64,000 bases of DNA, from NCBI RefSeq assembly GCF_018687715.1, contig NC_056752.1, positions 38,386,001 through 38,450,000 on the forward strand, given 5' to 3'. The stretch is from Carya illinoinensis. Lineage: Eukaryota; Streptophyta; Magnoliopsida; Fagales; Juglandaceae. Both the position numbers and the translations under genes were made by a program. Of this stretch, positions 11,311-21,760 are shown in pieces. Under the pieces are notes generated by a model. The model was not told the origin of the DNA. It saw nothing but the letters and a program-made list of their open reading frames with translations, and searched no databases. Each line of letters starts with the position of its first letter. The stretch's first letter is position 1.

Positions 11311-12119
11311 ATGATGGCTGGAGTTGAATTGAAGGTATCGGGGATCGAGAAGTTTGATGGCACGGATTTTGGATACTGGAGGATGCAGATAGAGGACTAC
11401 CTCTATGGGAAGAAATTTCATCTTCCACTATTGGGAAAGCAACCGGAAAAGATGAATGATGCTAATTGGAACATGTTGGATCGACAGGTTCTGGGGGTTA
11501 TTCAATCAACCCTGTTGAGATCCATTGCACACAACGTCATCAAGGAGAAGACGATTACGGATCTCATGGCGGCTTTGTTAGGTATGTATGAAAAACTGTC
11601 AACGAATAACAAGGTACATTTGATGAAAAGTTATTCAATTTGAAGATGGCAGATGGTACGTCTGTTGCACAACATCTGAATGATTTTAATACTATCACAA
11701 ATCAATTATCGTCTGTTAAAATTGAATTTGATGATGAGATACGTGCACTGATATTATTGGCTTCACTTCCAAATAGTTGGGAGGCCATGAGAATGGCTGT
11801 CAGTAATTCTGCTGGTAAATCTAAATTGAAATATGATGATATTCGTGATTTGATTTTGGCTGAGGAGGTGCGTATGAAAGATTCAGACGAGACCTCAGGT
11901 TTGAGTTCAACTCTAAATGTTGATTCTCGAGGGAGATCACAAGACAGGAACTCAAACAAAGGAAGATCAAAATCAAAGTACAGGGGCAAGAGCAAGTCGA
12001 GGCCTGGTCAACAGGCAACTTGCTGGAATTGTGGCAAAGCTAGTCACATAAAGAAGAACTGCAAAAACCCTAAGAAGACCGAGAATGATAGTGCTAATGT
12101 GGTAACTGAAGAAGTATAG
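11311..12119 (+). pseudogene. copia B gag with CCHC zinc knuckle
   Basis: Translation from the ATG at 11,311 gives MMAGVELKVSGIEKFDGTDF then YWRMQIEDYLYGKK, the N-terminal gag (DUF4219/UBN2) signature. The frame is lost near 11,625-11,643 and resumes as KMADGTSVAQHLNDFNTITNQL. It ends in an Arg/Lys/Ser-rich tail and a zinc knuckle, CWNCGKASHIKKNC, near 12,020-12,062. A stop at 12,117-12,119 separates it from protease. In plant copia elements gag and pol form one polyprotein, so the frameshift and the stop make two lesions here. Confidence 0.9.
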
Positions 12120-12300
12120 GATGCACTATGGCTTGCAGTTCATAGTCCAGTTGATGATTGGATACTGGATTCAGGGGCCTTCTTCCATACATCTTCCCAC
12201 CGGGAGCTAATGCGGAACTATGTTGAAGGTGATTTTGGGAAGGTGTATTTGGCTGATGGAGAGGCTTTGAACGTAGTGGGGATGTGAGACATTGATATTG
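12120..12300 (+). pseudogene. copia B protease segment
   Basis: Reading on after the gag stop gives DDWILDSGAFFHTS near 12,153-12,194, the aspartic protease active site with D-S-G intact and the conserved downstream His present. It is followed by GKVYLADGEALNVVGM and a TGA near 12,285. The active-site residues survive but the frame is closed on both sides by stops. Confidence 0.8.
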
Positions 12301-12326
12301 CACTCCCTGGCAAGAACAAATGGACC

Positions 12327-13106
12327 TTGCAAAAGGTCAAGCACATTTCTGAGTTGAAGAAGAACCTCATTTCTGTTGGGCAGCTTGATGAGTGTGGTCA
12401 TTCAGTGGTGTTCTCATATAGCACCTGGAAGGTCACAAAAGGGGTATTGATACTGGCTCGGGATAAGAAAACTGGTACACTATATATGACTACTGGTTTT
12501 ATCGACACTATTGGTACTACCGTTGCAGAGAGCACAACAGATTTGTGGCATTGCAGGCTTGGCCATATGAGTCAAAAGGGTATGAAAGAACTTTTGTCTG
12601 GAGGCAAGCTACCAGAACTGAAGTCAGTTGATCTCAGTATGTGTGAGAGTTGTGTTATGGGGAAACAAAAGAAGGTCAGCTTCTTGAAAAGTGGCAGGAC
12701 GCCTAAGACAGGAAGATTGGATCTTGTGCACACATATGTGTGGGGTCCTTCCCCAGTGGCATCTCTTGGAGGTTCTTGCTACTATGTCACGTTCATTGAT
12801 GACCATAGTAGGAAGGTATGGGTTTATATTTTGAAGCATAAATCTGATGTATTTAATGTGTTCAAAATTTGGAAAGCCATGGTTGAGACAGAGACAGGTT
12901 TGAAACTGAAATGTTTGAGGTCTGACAATGGTGGTGAGTATGTCGATGGTGGGTTCAAGGAGTATTGTGCAACGCTGGGTATCAGAATGGAGAAGACCAT
13001 TCTTGGGACACCACAGCAAAATGGAGTTGCTGAGCGTATGAACAGAACCATTAATGAGCGTGCTAGAAGCATGAGATTGCACGCTGGATTACCACTCACT
13101 TTCTGA
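12327..13106 (+). pseudogene. copia B GAG-pre-integrase and integrase
   Basis: The 259-residue frame holds LWHCRLGHMSQKGM and CESCVMGKQKKVSF, the HHCC zinc-binding domain, then the rve catalytic core. The second Asp (LRSDNGGEY) and the Glu (NGVAERMNRT) of the DDE triad are present. The first Asp, normally in HTDVWGP, is Tyr (HTYVWGP), which should abolish catalysis. The frame ends in a TGA at the position of a usual Trp, after PLTF. Confidence 0.9.
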
Positions 13107-13493
13107 GCAGATGCAGTCAACACTGCCGTTTACTTGATAAACAAAGGGCCATCAGTTCCACTGGATTGTGAATTGCCTGAGGAGGTTTGGAACGGGAAAG
13201 AGGTCAAATTTTCTCACCTTAAAAATTTTGGTTGTCTTTCTTACGTGCTTATTGATTCTGATGCTCATAGTAAACTTGAGGCTAAGTCAAAAAAATATTA
13301 TTTCATTGACTATGGAGACGAGGTATTTGGCTATCGTTTCTGGAATGATCAGGGTTGGAAGATCATAAGAAGCAGGAATGTGATTTTCAATGAGAAAATT
13401 ATGTACAAGGATAAGTCTAGTACAGCTTCTGTAGTAGCTCCTCAGGAGTCCGAGTTTGTAAGATTGAAAGATCTACTTGAGGTCACAATGTAG
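13107..13493 (+). pseudogene. copia B integrase C-terminal region, end of coding part
   Basis: Translation continues ADAVNTAVYLINKGPS, then FSHLKNFGCLSYVLI and FWNDQGWKIIRSRNVIFNE, the conserved tail of copia integrase that normally precedes a linker and then reverse transcriptase. It ends with a stop at 13,491-13,493, only ten bases before the 3' LTR. No RT or RNase H codons follow. A usual copia interior is about 4 kb and this one is 2.2 kb. Confidence 0.88.
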
Positions 13494-13503
13494 TGTAGAG
13501 AAT

Positions 13504-14014
13504 TGTTGAGTATTGTGGAGTCTGGTCCACATCGCTCGAGCGGAGGCATTGGCTGCTCGAGCGAAGTCAGACAGATTTGAACGCTCGATGTTAGCTCGAC
13601 AGTGAGCTTGAGCGGAGGTGGAAGGAAGTTTCGCTTGAGCGGAGGCATTGGCCGCTCGAGCGAAGTCAGGCAGAGTTGAATGCTCGATGTCAGCTCGCAG
13701 TGAGCTCGAGCAGATGCGGGAAGGAATTTCACTCGATGTGTGCTCGACACGCCGCTCGAGCGAACATGCATTTTAGGATTTTTTCGCCGTTTGACTATAT
13801 ATATGATTATTATATCATATGGCCGTACAGTAGAAAAACTGTGGACGTATAGTGATTGATCCATCATTATAGTGTGATATTCCTCAAAAATAAAATCCTC
13901 TGCAGCTCTCGTGGACGTAGGCAATTTGCCGAACCACGTAAATTTTGTGTCGTGTGTGATTGTTTTTCTCGTTCCATATTCTTTTTCAATTCATTGTCAT
14001 CGTTTTTCACAACA
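13504..14014 (+). repeat. copia B 3' LTR
   Basis: This 511-bp LTR aligns end to end with the 5' copy apart from the 22-bp unit and scattered substitutions. The palindromes are better preserved here (for example CGCTCGAGCGGAGG and CCGCTCGAGCGAA). It ends TTTTTCACAACA before TTTAAT. The preceding polypurine tract is poor (GTAGAGAAT). Confidence 0.93.
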
Positions 14015-14020
14015 TTTAAT

Positions 14021-14740
14021 GTCATGACATTTTATGATAGGATAGAAGTATCAATATATCACCTATATTCTAATCAAGAACGTCTAATAATCTTTCTTGG
14101 TTTGATAATTAGACAATATATCCTTAAAATTGTATACATCGATGCATGGTTGAACACCCTCAAGCTGGTCATCATGATGATCAGTACGCCATAAAATCGA
14201 TGGCATACTCAGTTAATGAATAGTATTTTAAAAAGGTTCTAGCACAACTAATATGTCCCTTTAATTGTGCTAATTAAAGCGATTTGGTTATGACAAAAAA
14301 CAGTACCAAAAGCTAGCGCGCACATGATATAATTTGGTTATGATAAATATTGTATGCCATGCCTGTGTGTCGCGATCAAACAACGTCATAGACTTATCTA
14401 CTAGCTAGTAATTTAAGTGGAATGAAGTTCTTGATCTGATTAATGATCAATATTGGTGCAGTGCTTTTCACCACACATTAATGGTAATCATGCGTGCCAT
14501 ATATATATATATAGACACGTGTGTGTATCGCTTACCGTTAATTATTAATATTGACAGGATTAAGCGTGCGTGGCCGCGGTTAAGAACCGTGGCCCATATT
14601 AATATATATATATACAAGATCAATTAACTTTAACCCTAAATAATATTTGAATATCTTAGGATATTAATTTGTACATGATGATCATGATGTTGATCAATAT
14701 CCAGTAGTAGTACTATATATACTGATGATCATGATCACCA
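14021..14740. other. Intergenic with a GC-rich hairpin
   Basis: AT-rich spacer between element B and the first secreted-protein gene. The only structured part is GGCCGCGGTT-AAG-AACCGTGGCC at 14,572-14,594, a 10-bp stem with one mismatch in otherwise AT-rich DNA. No gene was recognised. Confidence 0.55.
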
Positions 14741-14826
14741 AGTGCTCGTAATTATTGCACGCGAGAAATTAATCACATTATCCAACTTACTTATATATAA
14801 TTACACAATAGAAGCTTATAGCATAT

Positions 14827-14860
<34 letters not shown>

Positions 14861-15084
14861 TAATACTAGTAATTATTAAACCATAGAACATTAACATTAA
14901 TGAAGTACTCATATATATGCATGCTGGCATGATGGCCACAGCGTTTCCCAAATTAATTAGTGGTACTGCCACACAGTTTAAGTGACACCCCCTTTGCACC
15001 CTTTATTTTTGAGTGCTTTGATACTTTTCTATCACATCGATCAAAATCAGATGCGAAGGAAATCGCTCGGCTATATATATATAT
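14741..15084 (+). promoter_or_regulatory. SSP1 promoter with conserved block and TATA box
   Basis: Homology to the upstream region of SSP3 starts near 14,741 (GTGCTC-TAATTATTG...GAGAAATT). A shared block follows: GGCCACAG near 14,933, then GTGACACCCCCTTTGCACCC at 14,982-15,001, then GTGCTTTGATACTTTTCTATCA near 15,012-15,033. The same order of motifs occurs upstream of SSP2 and SSP3. A TATA run lies at 15,072-15,084. A TA-rich insertion (about 14,815-14,870) is specific to this copy. Confidence 0.65.
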
Positions 15085-15175
15085 TGGCTAGCCTAGCTCC
15101 TCGCGCGCCACCCATTCCCGGCCTCATTCCTCCATTAATATCTTCTAGCGTAGATCATCAGAAGGCTAGCTGCAG

Positions 15176-15301
15176 GTATGTAATTAATCATGTAGTCCTA
15201 GTTATGATTACGTGCTAATTGTTAAAGTTCACGATCAATGAGTTTTACTAAACAATAGTACTACTTCTAGTCTTAATACACGCCTACTTAATTCAATTCA
15301 G
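15176..15301 (+). other. SSP1 5'UTR intron
   Basis: The donor is CTGCAG then GTATGTAA at 15,176; the acceptor is TTCAATTCAG ending at 15,301, so the intron is 126 bp. The first exon ends in the conserved string CTTCTAGCG...GGCTAGCTGCAG, shared with SSP2 and in part with SSP3. Its placement just upstream of the start codon is the same in all three genes, which supports it without transcript data. Confidence 0.7.
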
Positions 15302-15325
15302 GATTTCGTAGACAAATTGATGATC

Positions 15326-15817
15326 ATGAAGACCTTGCAGCTTGTATTCATGAGTACTGTTGCGTTCCTCTTGATCATCATAGCAACTGATCTGAAGATC
15401 CGAACCAATGCAGAGAGGTTCCCGGTTGTAGTAGGATCAGTAGTACTACTGGAGGATAAGCGTAGATCAAAGGTGGGTGGCTCCAACCCTCGGCTTCTAA
15501 CCGATCGAAAGGGTAACGTAATTGGTGCTAGTACTGATAAAAAAGATCATAAAACTGCTGCTGCAAACAAGGTGGATGGCCGCGCCGTAAGGCGCACTGA
15601 AACTAAGTCGACAGCAGGCGACAATGATATGAATGACGAGGGTGACGAACCGAACCCTAGCTATCATCATGCTGGATGTGGATCATCCACTACAAGTAGT
15701 CACCAGCTTGATCATAACCCTTGTTGGGTACACAGAAATGGTGTTTATCTTCCAACTCATCGTCGTAGGCGCCCTTGGAGAAAACGCAGTAGTAATAGTA
15801 CTTTACCAAACAGTTGA
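15326..15817 (+). CDS. SSP1: small secreted protein of unknown family, long C-terminal variant
   Basis: A 163-residue protein from the ATG at 15,326; an in-frame ATG at 15,320 is possible, but 15,326 aligns with SSP2 and SSP3. Residues 1-29 form a signal peptide (MKT, hydrophobic VAFLLIIIAT, cleavage expected after RTNA before ER). Next come a basic propeptide (LLEDKRRSK), the family motif NPRLLTDRKGNVIGAS at about 53-68, a charged linker, an acidic patch DEGDEPNPS, and two Cys (GCGSS... and NPCW). The very basic tail HRRRRPWRKR occurs only in this paralogue. The coding region is a single exon after a 5'UTR intron. Secretion and peptide processing are inferences; no named family was recognised. 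It could be an apoplastic peptide precursor or a defence peptide. Confidence 0.7.
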   Translation: MKTLQLVFMSTVAFLLIIIATDLKIRTNAERFPVVVGSVVLLEDKRRSKVGGSNPRLLTDRKGNVIGASTDKKDHKTAAANKVDGRAVRRTETKSTAGDNDMNDEGDEPNPSYHHAGCGSSTTSSHQLDHNPCWVHRNGVYLPTHRRRRPWRKRSSNSTLPNS

Positions 15818-15900
15818 GCTTAATTCATGTGATCGATCAGGATCAGATCGGAGCTTATAATAATTAATAATTATGTCTAGGTTGTATGGCCTGTGTGTAA

Positions 15901-15938
<38 letters not shown>

Positions 15939-15978
15939 GGTGTGAATACTTATATTAATCGTGATTATTAGATCCAAG

Positions 15979-16014
<36 letters not shown>

Positions 16015-17400
16015 CTCAAGGTGAACTCGGCAGGGTCGACATGATTAATAATAAATAAATTTTATTCTTGAACAAAATTTGATTTTATTAGAACTATGTT
16101 TTAGCCTTTTGTTTTAAAAAAAATATTTTATGTTTTAGATTTTTAAAGATTTTCAGAATATCCTTTGCTTTTGACTTATTTTAATGAATTATTAGCGGTT
16201 TATATATTAACAAACTAAAATGATCATAGTTAAAACTAACAGAAGCTAGCAAAAGTTTCAAAATTATTAGGCTATTAATTAATTGTAACTAATTGATCAG
16301 GGCTAATTTACAATATAATAGTAAGGTAACTTTTTTTTTTTTTTATTTAAATGGCAAGGTAACGGTAACTTAACATGATAAGATGGAACATGAGTAGTAC
16401 TTAAAAAATAGCTTTTGCCTTGCTGTAACTACTAGAAAAGAAAGCATTCATGACATTTCGCATCCGAGAGTACATAATACACACAAACACACACACACAC
16501 ACATATAACACCAATTTACAAGTATGTACATACTTAAAGCATGTCACCTCAACTAGCATAACAAGTATTAGTATTTTAATTTTTCATAACTATAATATAT
16601 AGATTTTATAATAAATGGTATATTAATGCACTAACTTGTATGTAGCATAACTTACATCATGTATAGTCAAACATGCCAACGACGCTCAACATAGACATTA
16701 AAGAACACATTATAGTACCAAATATCGAAGAAAGGAATTAAGAGAATAACCTAATTTCGTGCGGAAGACAAGTAAGAGAATGATCTCAGAAGCCAAGATG
16801 TTGAGCCCCAACAATTTGGTGGATCGTCAGTGAATTGATCCAGCAAGATTACTGCTAAAATGTTAGGAGATCTAGAACAGGTGATGTTGTAGGGATGGGT
16901 ATAATGCAAATTTGTACTGGTATATTAATATTAGAAAGTTTGGGTCAGATGGTAGGCGCCAATGAGAATACTATCTCATTGGCGAAGTGTTAATCGTTTT
17001 CTTATCGTGTTTTGGTTGGGATTCTTTAAGACTTTCTAGATTGTGTACGTCATGGTTGGCCATTTATTGTATAGTACTATATTCTTGTATGCCAAATTGG
17101 AGAAGAACTAATCTGTCCGAAGCGGAATAAATGAAACCTATTTAGTGGCAAATGGGTTTTTGGGCATTATGTTCCAAACTTAGCCAAGTACGTTTAAACT
17201 AAATAATCCCTTTGTTTATTTCCATGGCTGCTTTCATGTGTGGGAGGGAACCCAAGTTTTAGCTTTTTGAGGAGGAGAAGCAAGAATGTTGTAAATTCAA
17301 GTGGGATCGAAGAGTTCTTGGTCATGGTACTTCATGCAATTTCACACTCGAAGTAATTTTTCTGGCTAGACTTTGTAATAATTATGTTTAGGTAATGGTT
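15818..17400. other. SSP1 3' flank and AT-rich spacer with TA repeats
   Basis: Holds two (TA)n runs (15,906-15,936 and 15,984-16,011), a T-run near 16,331-16,344 and a (CA)n run near 16,487-16,502. Downstream homology to the SSP2 and SSP3 3' flanks is not obvious here, unlike between SSP2 and SSP3. No gene was recognised. Confidence 0.55.
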
Positions 17401-17442
17401 TTTGCTTGGATCTTTATTTGCTTTCTTTCAAATAATTCAGAA

Positions 17443-17595
17443 CATAAGAGAAGGCTTCGAACAGGGTCTCAGAGGAGGTCTGAGTCCCCAGTGGAGAACA
17501 GTAGTAGAGGATGCCAAGCAAGATCATATAGCCTTTCAGCTTCAGAAGATGGGGAGCCTGACATGCACATCGATCTGCCTCTTGCAAAACTATGA
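17443..17595 (+). pseudogene. Possible terminal-exon fragment, function unknown
   Basis: After a splice-acceptor-like CTTTCAAATAATTCAG ending near 17,441, the plus strand reads HKRRLRTGSQRRSESPVEN, then SYSLSASEDGEPDMHIDLPLAKL and a stop. The Ser/Arg-rich then acidic composition and the acceptor look like the last exon of a nuclear-type protein. I cannot name it, no upstream exon was found, and an overlapping frame (17,402-17,647) is equally open. Treat as a weak candidate. Confidence 0.25.
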
Positions 17596-17905
17596 AGACA
17601 GACTAGCTAGGTCGATATTCTGGTTCGGACAACGAAGTTGTAGCTGATACTGCCTCCATTTTTTGTGCATGAAGCCCTTATATAGTGTAATAATGGTATA
17701 TTTCACAAGGTCCTCTTAAGAAAATCGTTGTGACTTGTACACGTACAATAAATAGTTCAATACATGATGTAGAGTACTTATTTTTCACCATCGTCTTTGA
17801 TCCTCGATCTCTTCTCGATCACAGCTATTATTCTTTTTTTTTTTCCTCCCATAGCTTAAGCTTAAACTACTTACAAGCTCATGTACTGACATCTTTGATT
17901 GTTAT

Positions 17906-19440
17906 CACTACAAGAAATTTAATTTTTAGGGACGAAATAAATTTTGTCTCTAAAAATACTTTTTAGAGATGAAATTTAAATTTCGTCTCAAAATATGGAG
18001 AACCTTATAAATCTGTTCGAACTAATAAATATTAGTTCGAATCAGAGATTCTGGGATGAATTAGATTATCTCCAAAAATCTAAACCATTTGAACTAATAA
18101 AATTTAATTCGAACAGATAATTAATCTATTCAAATGCAATATAATTTGTTTGAATGAGTATTAATTTATTCGAACGGTATTATTTAATTGAAAAGATGTA
18201 TTGTTATAATTGTAATAATACATATTTTTTCTATTAATTTTTTATCATTTTCAAAGTAAATAAAAATGTCTATATATTATATATTATGATTTACATTAAT
18301 GAATTAAACATATTTACGAATTCATAAATTAATTTTATGTAATTAATTTAAAAATATTTTAGTGAAATAAATATTACTTTAAAGATAGTGTCATTTTTTC
18401 AATTATCATGAACATTAAGCTAGTATAATGAGAAGAAAATATAATTAACAATAAACAGGCTAGCAAACACTAAAAATAAAAACCATATATTAATTACATC
18501 CCAAAAAGAGTTAGACATTCTATACAACATAAAAAAAGTAAAATAATAACTAACAATATCTATTTATTAAATAAATCAAAATCCTTCTGTATGGTATGTA
18601 AGCATCCTTACTAGTCCTTAAACTTCTCCATGATGGGTTGGATGAAGTCTTTGAATATAATTTGGTGGTGCTCTGCCAATATAGCTCATACCTCATCCGG
18701 AGTAGCCCCAACAGGCTGTCTCTCAATAAGGCAGCAGCAGTAGAAGCTGGATCAATAGGTGGAGGCTGATCCTATACTGCATGAGTATTCGGCAAGTGAT
18801 CCTTGCTCTTGTTGAATGTGATCTTGTTAACGGGCCCCATCTGTGGCGACCTCCGCTCAGTCGAAGTCACTTGAACCCCCGATTGGAGTAGGAGGTTAGA
18901 TATCAGCGGTGTAAATTGTAGACTACCTCCACCTAAATAGCATGACTCTGATTGAATGCAGAGGAAGAAACATAATGCCATATCAATTGGCTCCCTCTGT
19001 GCTAACTGTAACAAAAATCTGGCCCGCAATCCTAAAATTAGTCTTGTATTTTTTCAGATCACTATTATACTCGACAATTAGATTAAGCATTACAAAAAAT
19101 GCTATACAGTCAGCCTGTCGGATTATTTTATTGCCATCATATGGAGGAACCGAAGGGTCTCACACAAGGTCACGAACCTGATCGTCTGTGAGACCATCAT
19201 TAGGTACCTCATCGCCGCTCTCACTATCATTCGAGTCAGCATCCAGCTCTGCGGTCTGTACATCTGGCGCTGGCAATGAGGATGTGACTGGTGTGTCCTC
19301 TCCAAATGGTGCAGTCGCTGCTCTATCTGCTACTACTGCTGTAGAATATGCACCAAGCTTCCGCCGCAAATCAAGTTTACTTTTCCCATTTTCAGTATAG
19401 GCTAGTTTGATTTTTTCCTATTTATAAATTACACGTGTGG
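17906..19440 (-). mobile_element. CACTA-type element: left terminus and decayed transposase region
   Basis: CACTACAAGAAATTTAATTT at 17,906 is a canonical CACTA terminus. It is followed by paired repeats (GGGACGAAAT-AATTTTGTCTCTAAAAA, then AGAGATGAAATTTAAATTTCGTCTCAAAA) and by subterminal repeats of TTCGAAC/GTTCGAA every 20-40 bp to about 18,180. The minus strand from 19,400 down to 18,620 has transposase-like fragments. No matching right-hand CACTA end was found, so the right limit is a guess. Confidence 0.6.
18640..19400 (-). pseudogene. Ptta/En/Spm-type transposase remnant (Transposase_24-like)
   Basis: Minus-strand frames include an acidic linker (ELDADSNDSESGDEVPNDGL), then ARFLLQLAQRE, LGGGSLQF, GVQVTSTERRSPQMGPVN and a last segment LAEHHQIIFKDFIQPIMEKF before a stop near 18,622. 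The order and the GGGS-x-QF...SPQM pattern resemble the C-terminal part of plant En/Spm-associated Transposase_24 proteins. Several stops and frame changes separate the pieces. I judge this from remembered family appearance only. Confidence 0.45.
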
Positions 19441-20739
19441 CATAGGCCACATAAATTGAGACTTAAGAGCCAATCACTCTAATGCTCATTCTCCTCAAAA
19501 GTAATTTTATATTAATAATTCAATATTAATATTCAAATTTAAGATTAAGTCTAAATATTATATTAATTTGCGGATTAACATATAATAGACCCAATTAAAA
19601 AACATTTTATATATAATATAAAAAATAATTTCAGAGCATCCAATAAGAACAATTGAAAATTCTAGTTTTCCATCTATGAAAAAATCAATAAATATAAAAC
19701 TTTACTTATTATAAATCATTGTCAAGTTATGAAGTGTCACATAATTTAATGAATGAAGTGGATGTTGTAATCTATGAAAATGCATAAGAATCTATTTTAT
19801 TTCAATCATTGTAAAGATGATCGTTCGATCTACAATATATGACAAAAAGTTGTGTTAGGAAAAATTTGACTAATCATGTGATGATGAGTAAGTTGATGCT
19901 AATGCGGGTTATTGTGTTAGGCTAGACATATAATTGAATATATTTTTTTAAGAGCAGGTTTAGACAGTGAGTTGAGATGAGATGAGTCGAATTGTCTTCT
20001 AATATTGAATAAATAATTGTTTGAGTATTATTTTTTAATATGATTATTAATTTGGAAATAGAAAATGTTAAGTTATATATTATATATATTTTGTATAAAA
20101 ATTTAAAAAAGTTATAATGATTAGATGAGATGAGTTGGGGGAGATTTTTGTATCTAACTCGGGCCTAAGCCAGTAAGCATATGAAATAAGTTTTACATAA
20201 TCATATGACAATCAGATATGAACTATTATTTGGCTATTTAGGTTTCTATTTCATTATTTTAGGGGCCTAAAAAGAAATACTAGGTAGGGAAAAATCATCA
20301 TTTTTAAATAGCCATTTTTAATCATGTCATACGTGGGTTGTGAAATGCTTAAATAAATAAATACTAGGTGGGAATTGGAGGTGTCATGCGCGGGTTGTGA
20401 AATTCTAGTTGGGGGTAAAAGTGTCAAAACGACTAAAAGGGGGGCTATCCTCATACCACAAGTCTTATGCATAACACGCTTGGCCAGGTACGCAATTTCT
20501 CCTCATTTCATGTTGAAATCGAAACCTTTTCCAGGCCATAGTTCAAGAGCTAGGTAACATGATTTTTGAGCTTCACTTCCAAATAGACAGGGCGATTTCG
20601 CTCTTCCATTTTACTGATTGTTTCTCATAAATATACTTGAGGCCGTCGATTGAGAAGCTGCGTGATGGTCCATTGAGGTCATAGTAACCCTGATCTTCAA
20701 CTTCTAGTTTTTTTTTTTTTGTTCCCTCTTTGAAAATAT
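19441..20739. other. AT-rich spacer with a short MITE
   Basis: Around 19,950-20,166 lies a short element with subterminal GAGTTGAGATGAGATGAG (about 19,972) and AGATGAGATGAGTTG (about 20,123). Its outer ends are roughly inverted (GCAGGTTTAGA against CGAGTTAGATA). Its look matches abundant MITEs I associate with Juglandaceae genomes. No target duplication could be fixed. The rest is unstructured; the ORF at 20,375-20,557 has no recognisable domain. Confidence 0.5.
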
Positions 20740-21760
20740 TGTAACCTATGATTTGCATGAATATCACTGCATCATATTGTCATCTACAGAAATGGGTACG
20801 ATGAATAAAACTGTGGCTGAATAATCATGCCTAATATAATTTTTGTTCTTGATTTCCTATACAACTGAAGAAAAAAAAGAGAGACTTCTTCAATCAATCG
20901 TTGATTTGAGGAGAATGTACACTCAATTGGAAGCTTTGAGGAAAAAAACTCTCGTGGCTGAGTAATCACTCTCTGTTTTTGAAAAACTTATATTTCGAGG
21001 CACATACTGCAGCTATGAAAAATTAATGGTGTAGGTTCTGGAATCTTCGATTTGATGAATATCTTTAGGTTGCATCACATTGTCATGTATAGAAATGGGT
21101 AGGATGAATAAAACCTTTGACAGAGTTAAATTATAGATAAACAATTTCCAATTTGATCATTTTGAAAATTGGGGCTGAATTCTTTATATTATTTCCAACC
21201 TGCATGGAAATAATATAATGGAATCATAGTGCCGTGCCACATGCCAAACATGCTTTTAAATTTATGATGTAGGTTCTATAATCTTCGATTGGCATGAATA
21301 TCACTACATCATATTGTCGTCTACAGAAATGGGTAGGATGAATAAAACCTTTCATAGAGTTAGGTTTTGCTCAAATAATTTTTTAGTTTGATCATTTTGA
21401 TTATTGCGACTGACTTCTTTCCTTGACAGCGATTAATATGCTACTTTTGCATGGAAATAATATAATGGAATCATGGTGCTGTGCCACATGTCAAACATAG
21501 ATTTAGATTTATGGTGTAGGTTTAGTAATGTTCGATTTGCATAATTATCATTGCATTATATTGTCATCTATAGAAATGCATAGGCAGAATAAAGCCTTTA
21601 ACAGAGTTAGGTTTTGCTCAAATAATTTACAGTTTAATCATTTTGATTATTGTGGTTGAATTCTTTATTTAACTTCAACATGTAAATTTTAAATGGAATC
21701 ATGGTGCCGTGAAACATGCCAAACATGCATGTAAAATTATGGTATAGGCTCCAAATCATG
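20740..21760. repeat. Tandem repeat, four to five units of about 226-290 bp
   Basis: The motif GTAGGTTCT-AATCTTCGATTTG recurs near 21,031, 21,269, 21,516 and, diverged, 21,742, with a partial first unit from about 20,741. Each unit also holds CATCATATTGTC-TCTACAGAAATGGGTAGGATGAATAAA, GAGTTAGGTTTTGCTCAAATAATTT and ATGGAATCATGGTGCCGTGCCACATGCCAAACAT. Units diverge by tens of bases, so the array is old. No ORF runs through it. Confidence 0.85.

Larger units (their letters stand above)
10741..14014 (+). mobile_element. copia LTR retrotransposon B, RT-less deletion derivative
   Basis: Two LTRs (10,741-11,273 and 13,504-14,014) begin TGTTGAGTA and end AACA. They are flanked by the matching six bases TTTAAT (10,735-10,740 and 14,015-14,020; copia normally duplicates five). 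A primer-binding site follows the 5' LTR. The 2.2-kb interior codes for gag, zinc knuckle, protease and integrase in copia order, then jumps straight to the 3' LTR. Reverse transcriptase and RNase H are missing, so it could move only with help from a relative. Stops, a frameshift and a catalytic substitution in integrase show that the remaining genes are also broken. Confidence 0.93.

Noticed and set aside
14982..15218. 78-codon ORF overlapping the SSP1 promoter and 5'UTR
   Set aside because: It runs through the TATA box and the 5'UTR intron donor that are conserved with SSP2 and SSP3, and it is not conserved as protein in them.
19960..20166. Possible CRISPR-like or tandem regulatory repeat (GAGATGAGATGAG)
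   Set aside because: Short, inverted at the other end and typical of a plant MITE; there are no regular spacers, and the DNA is eukaryotic.
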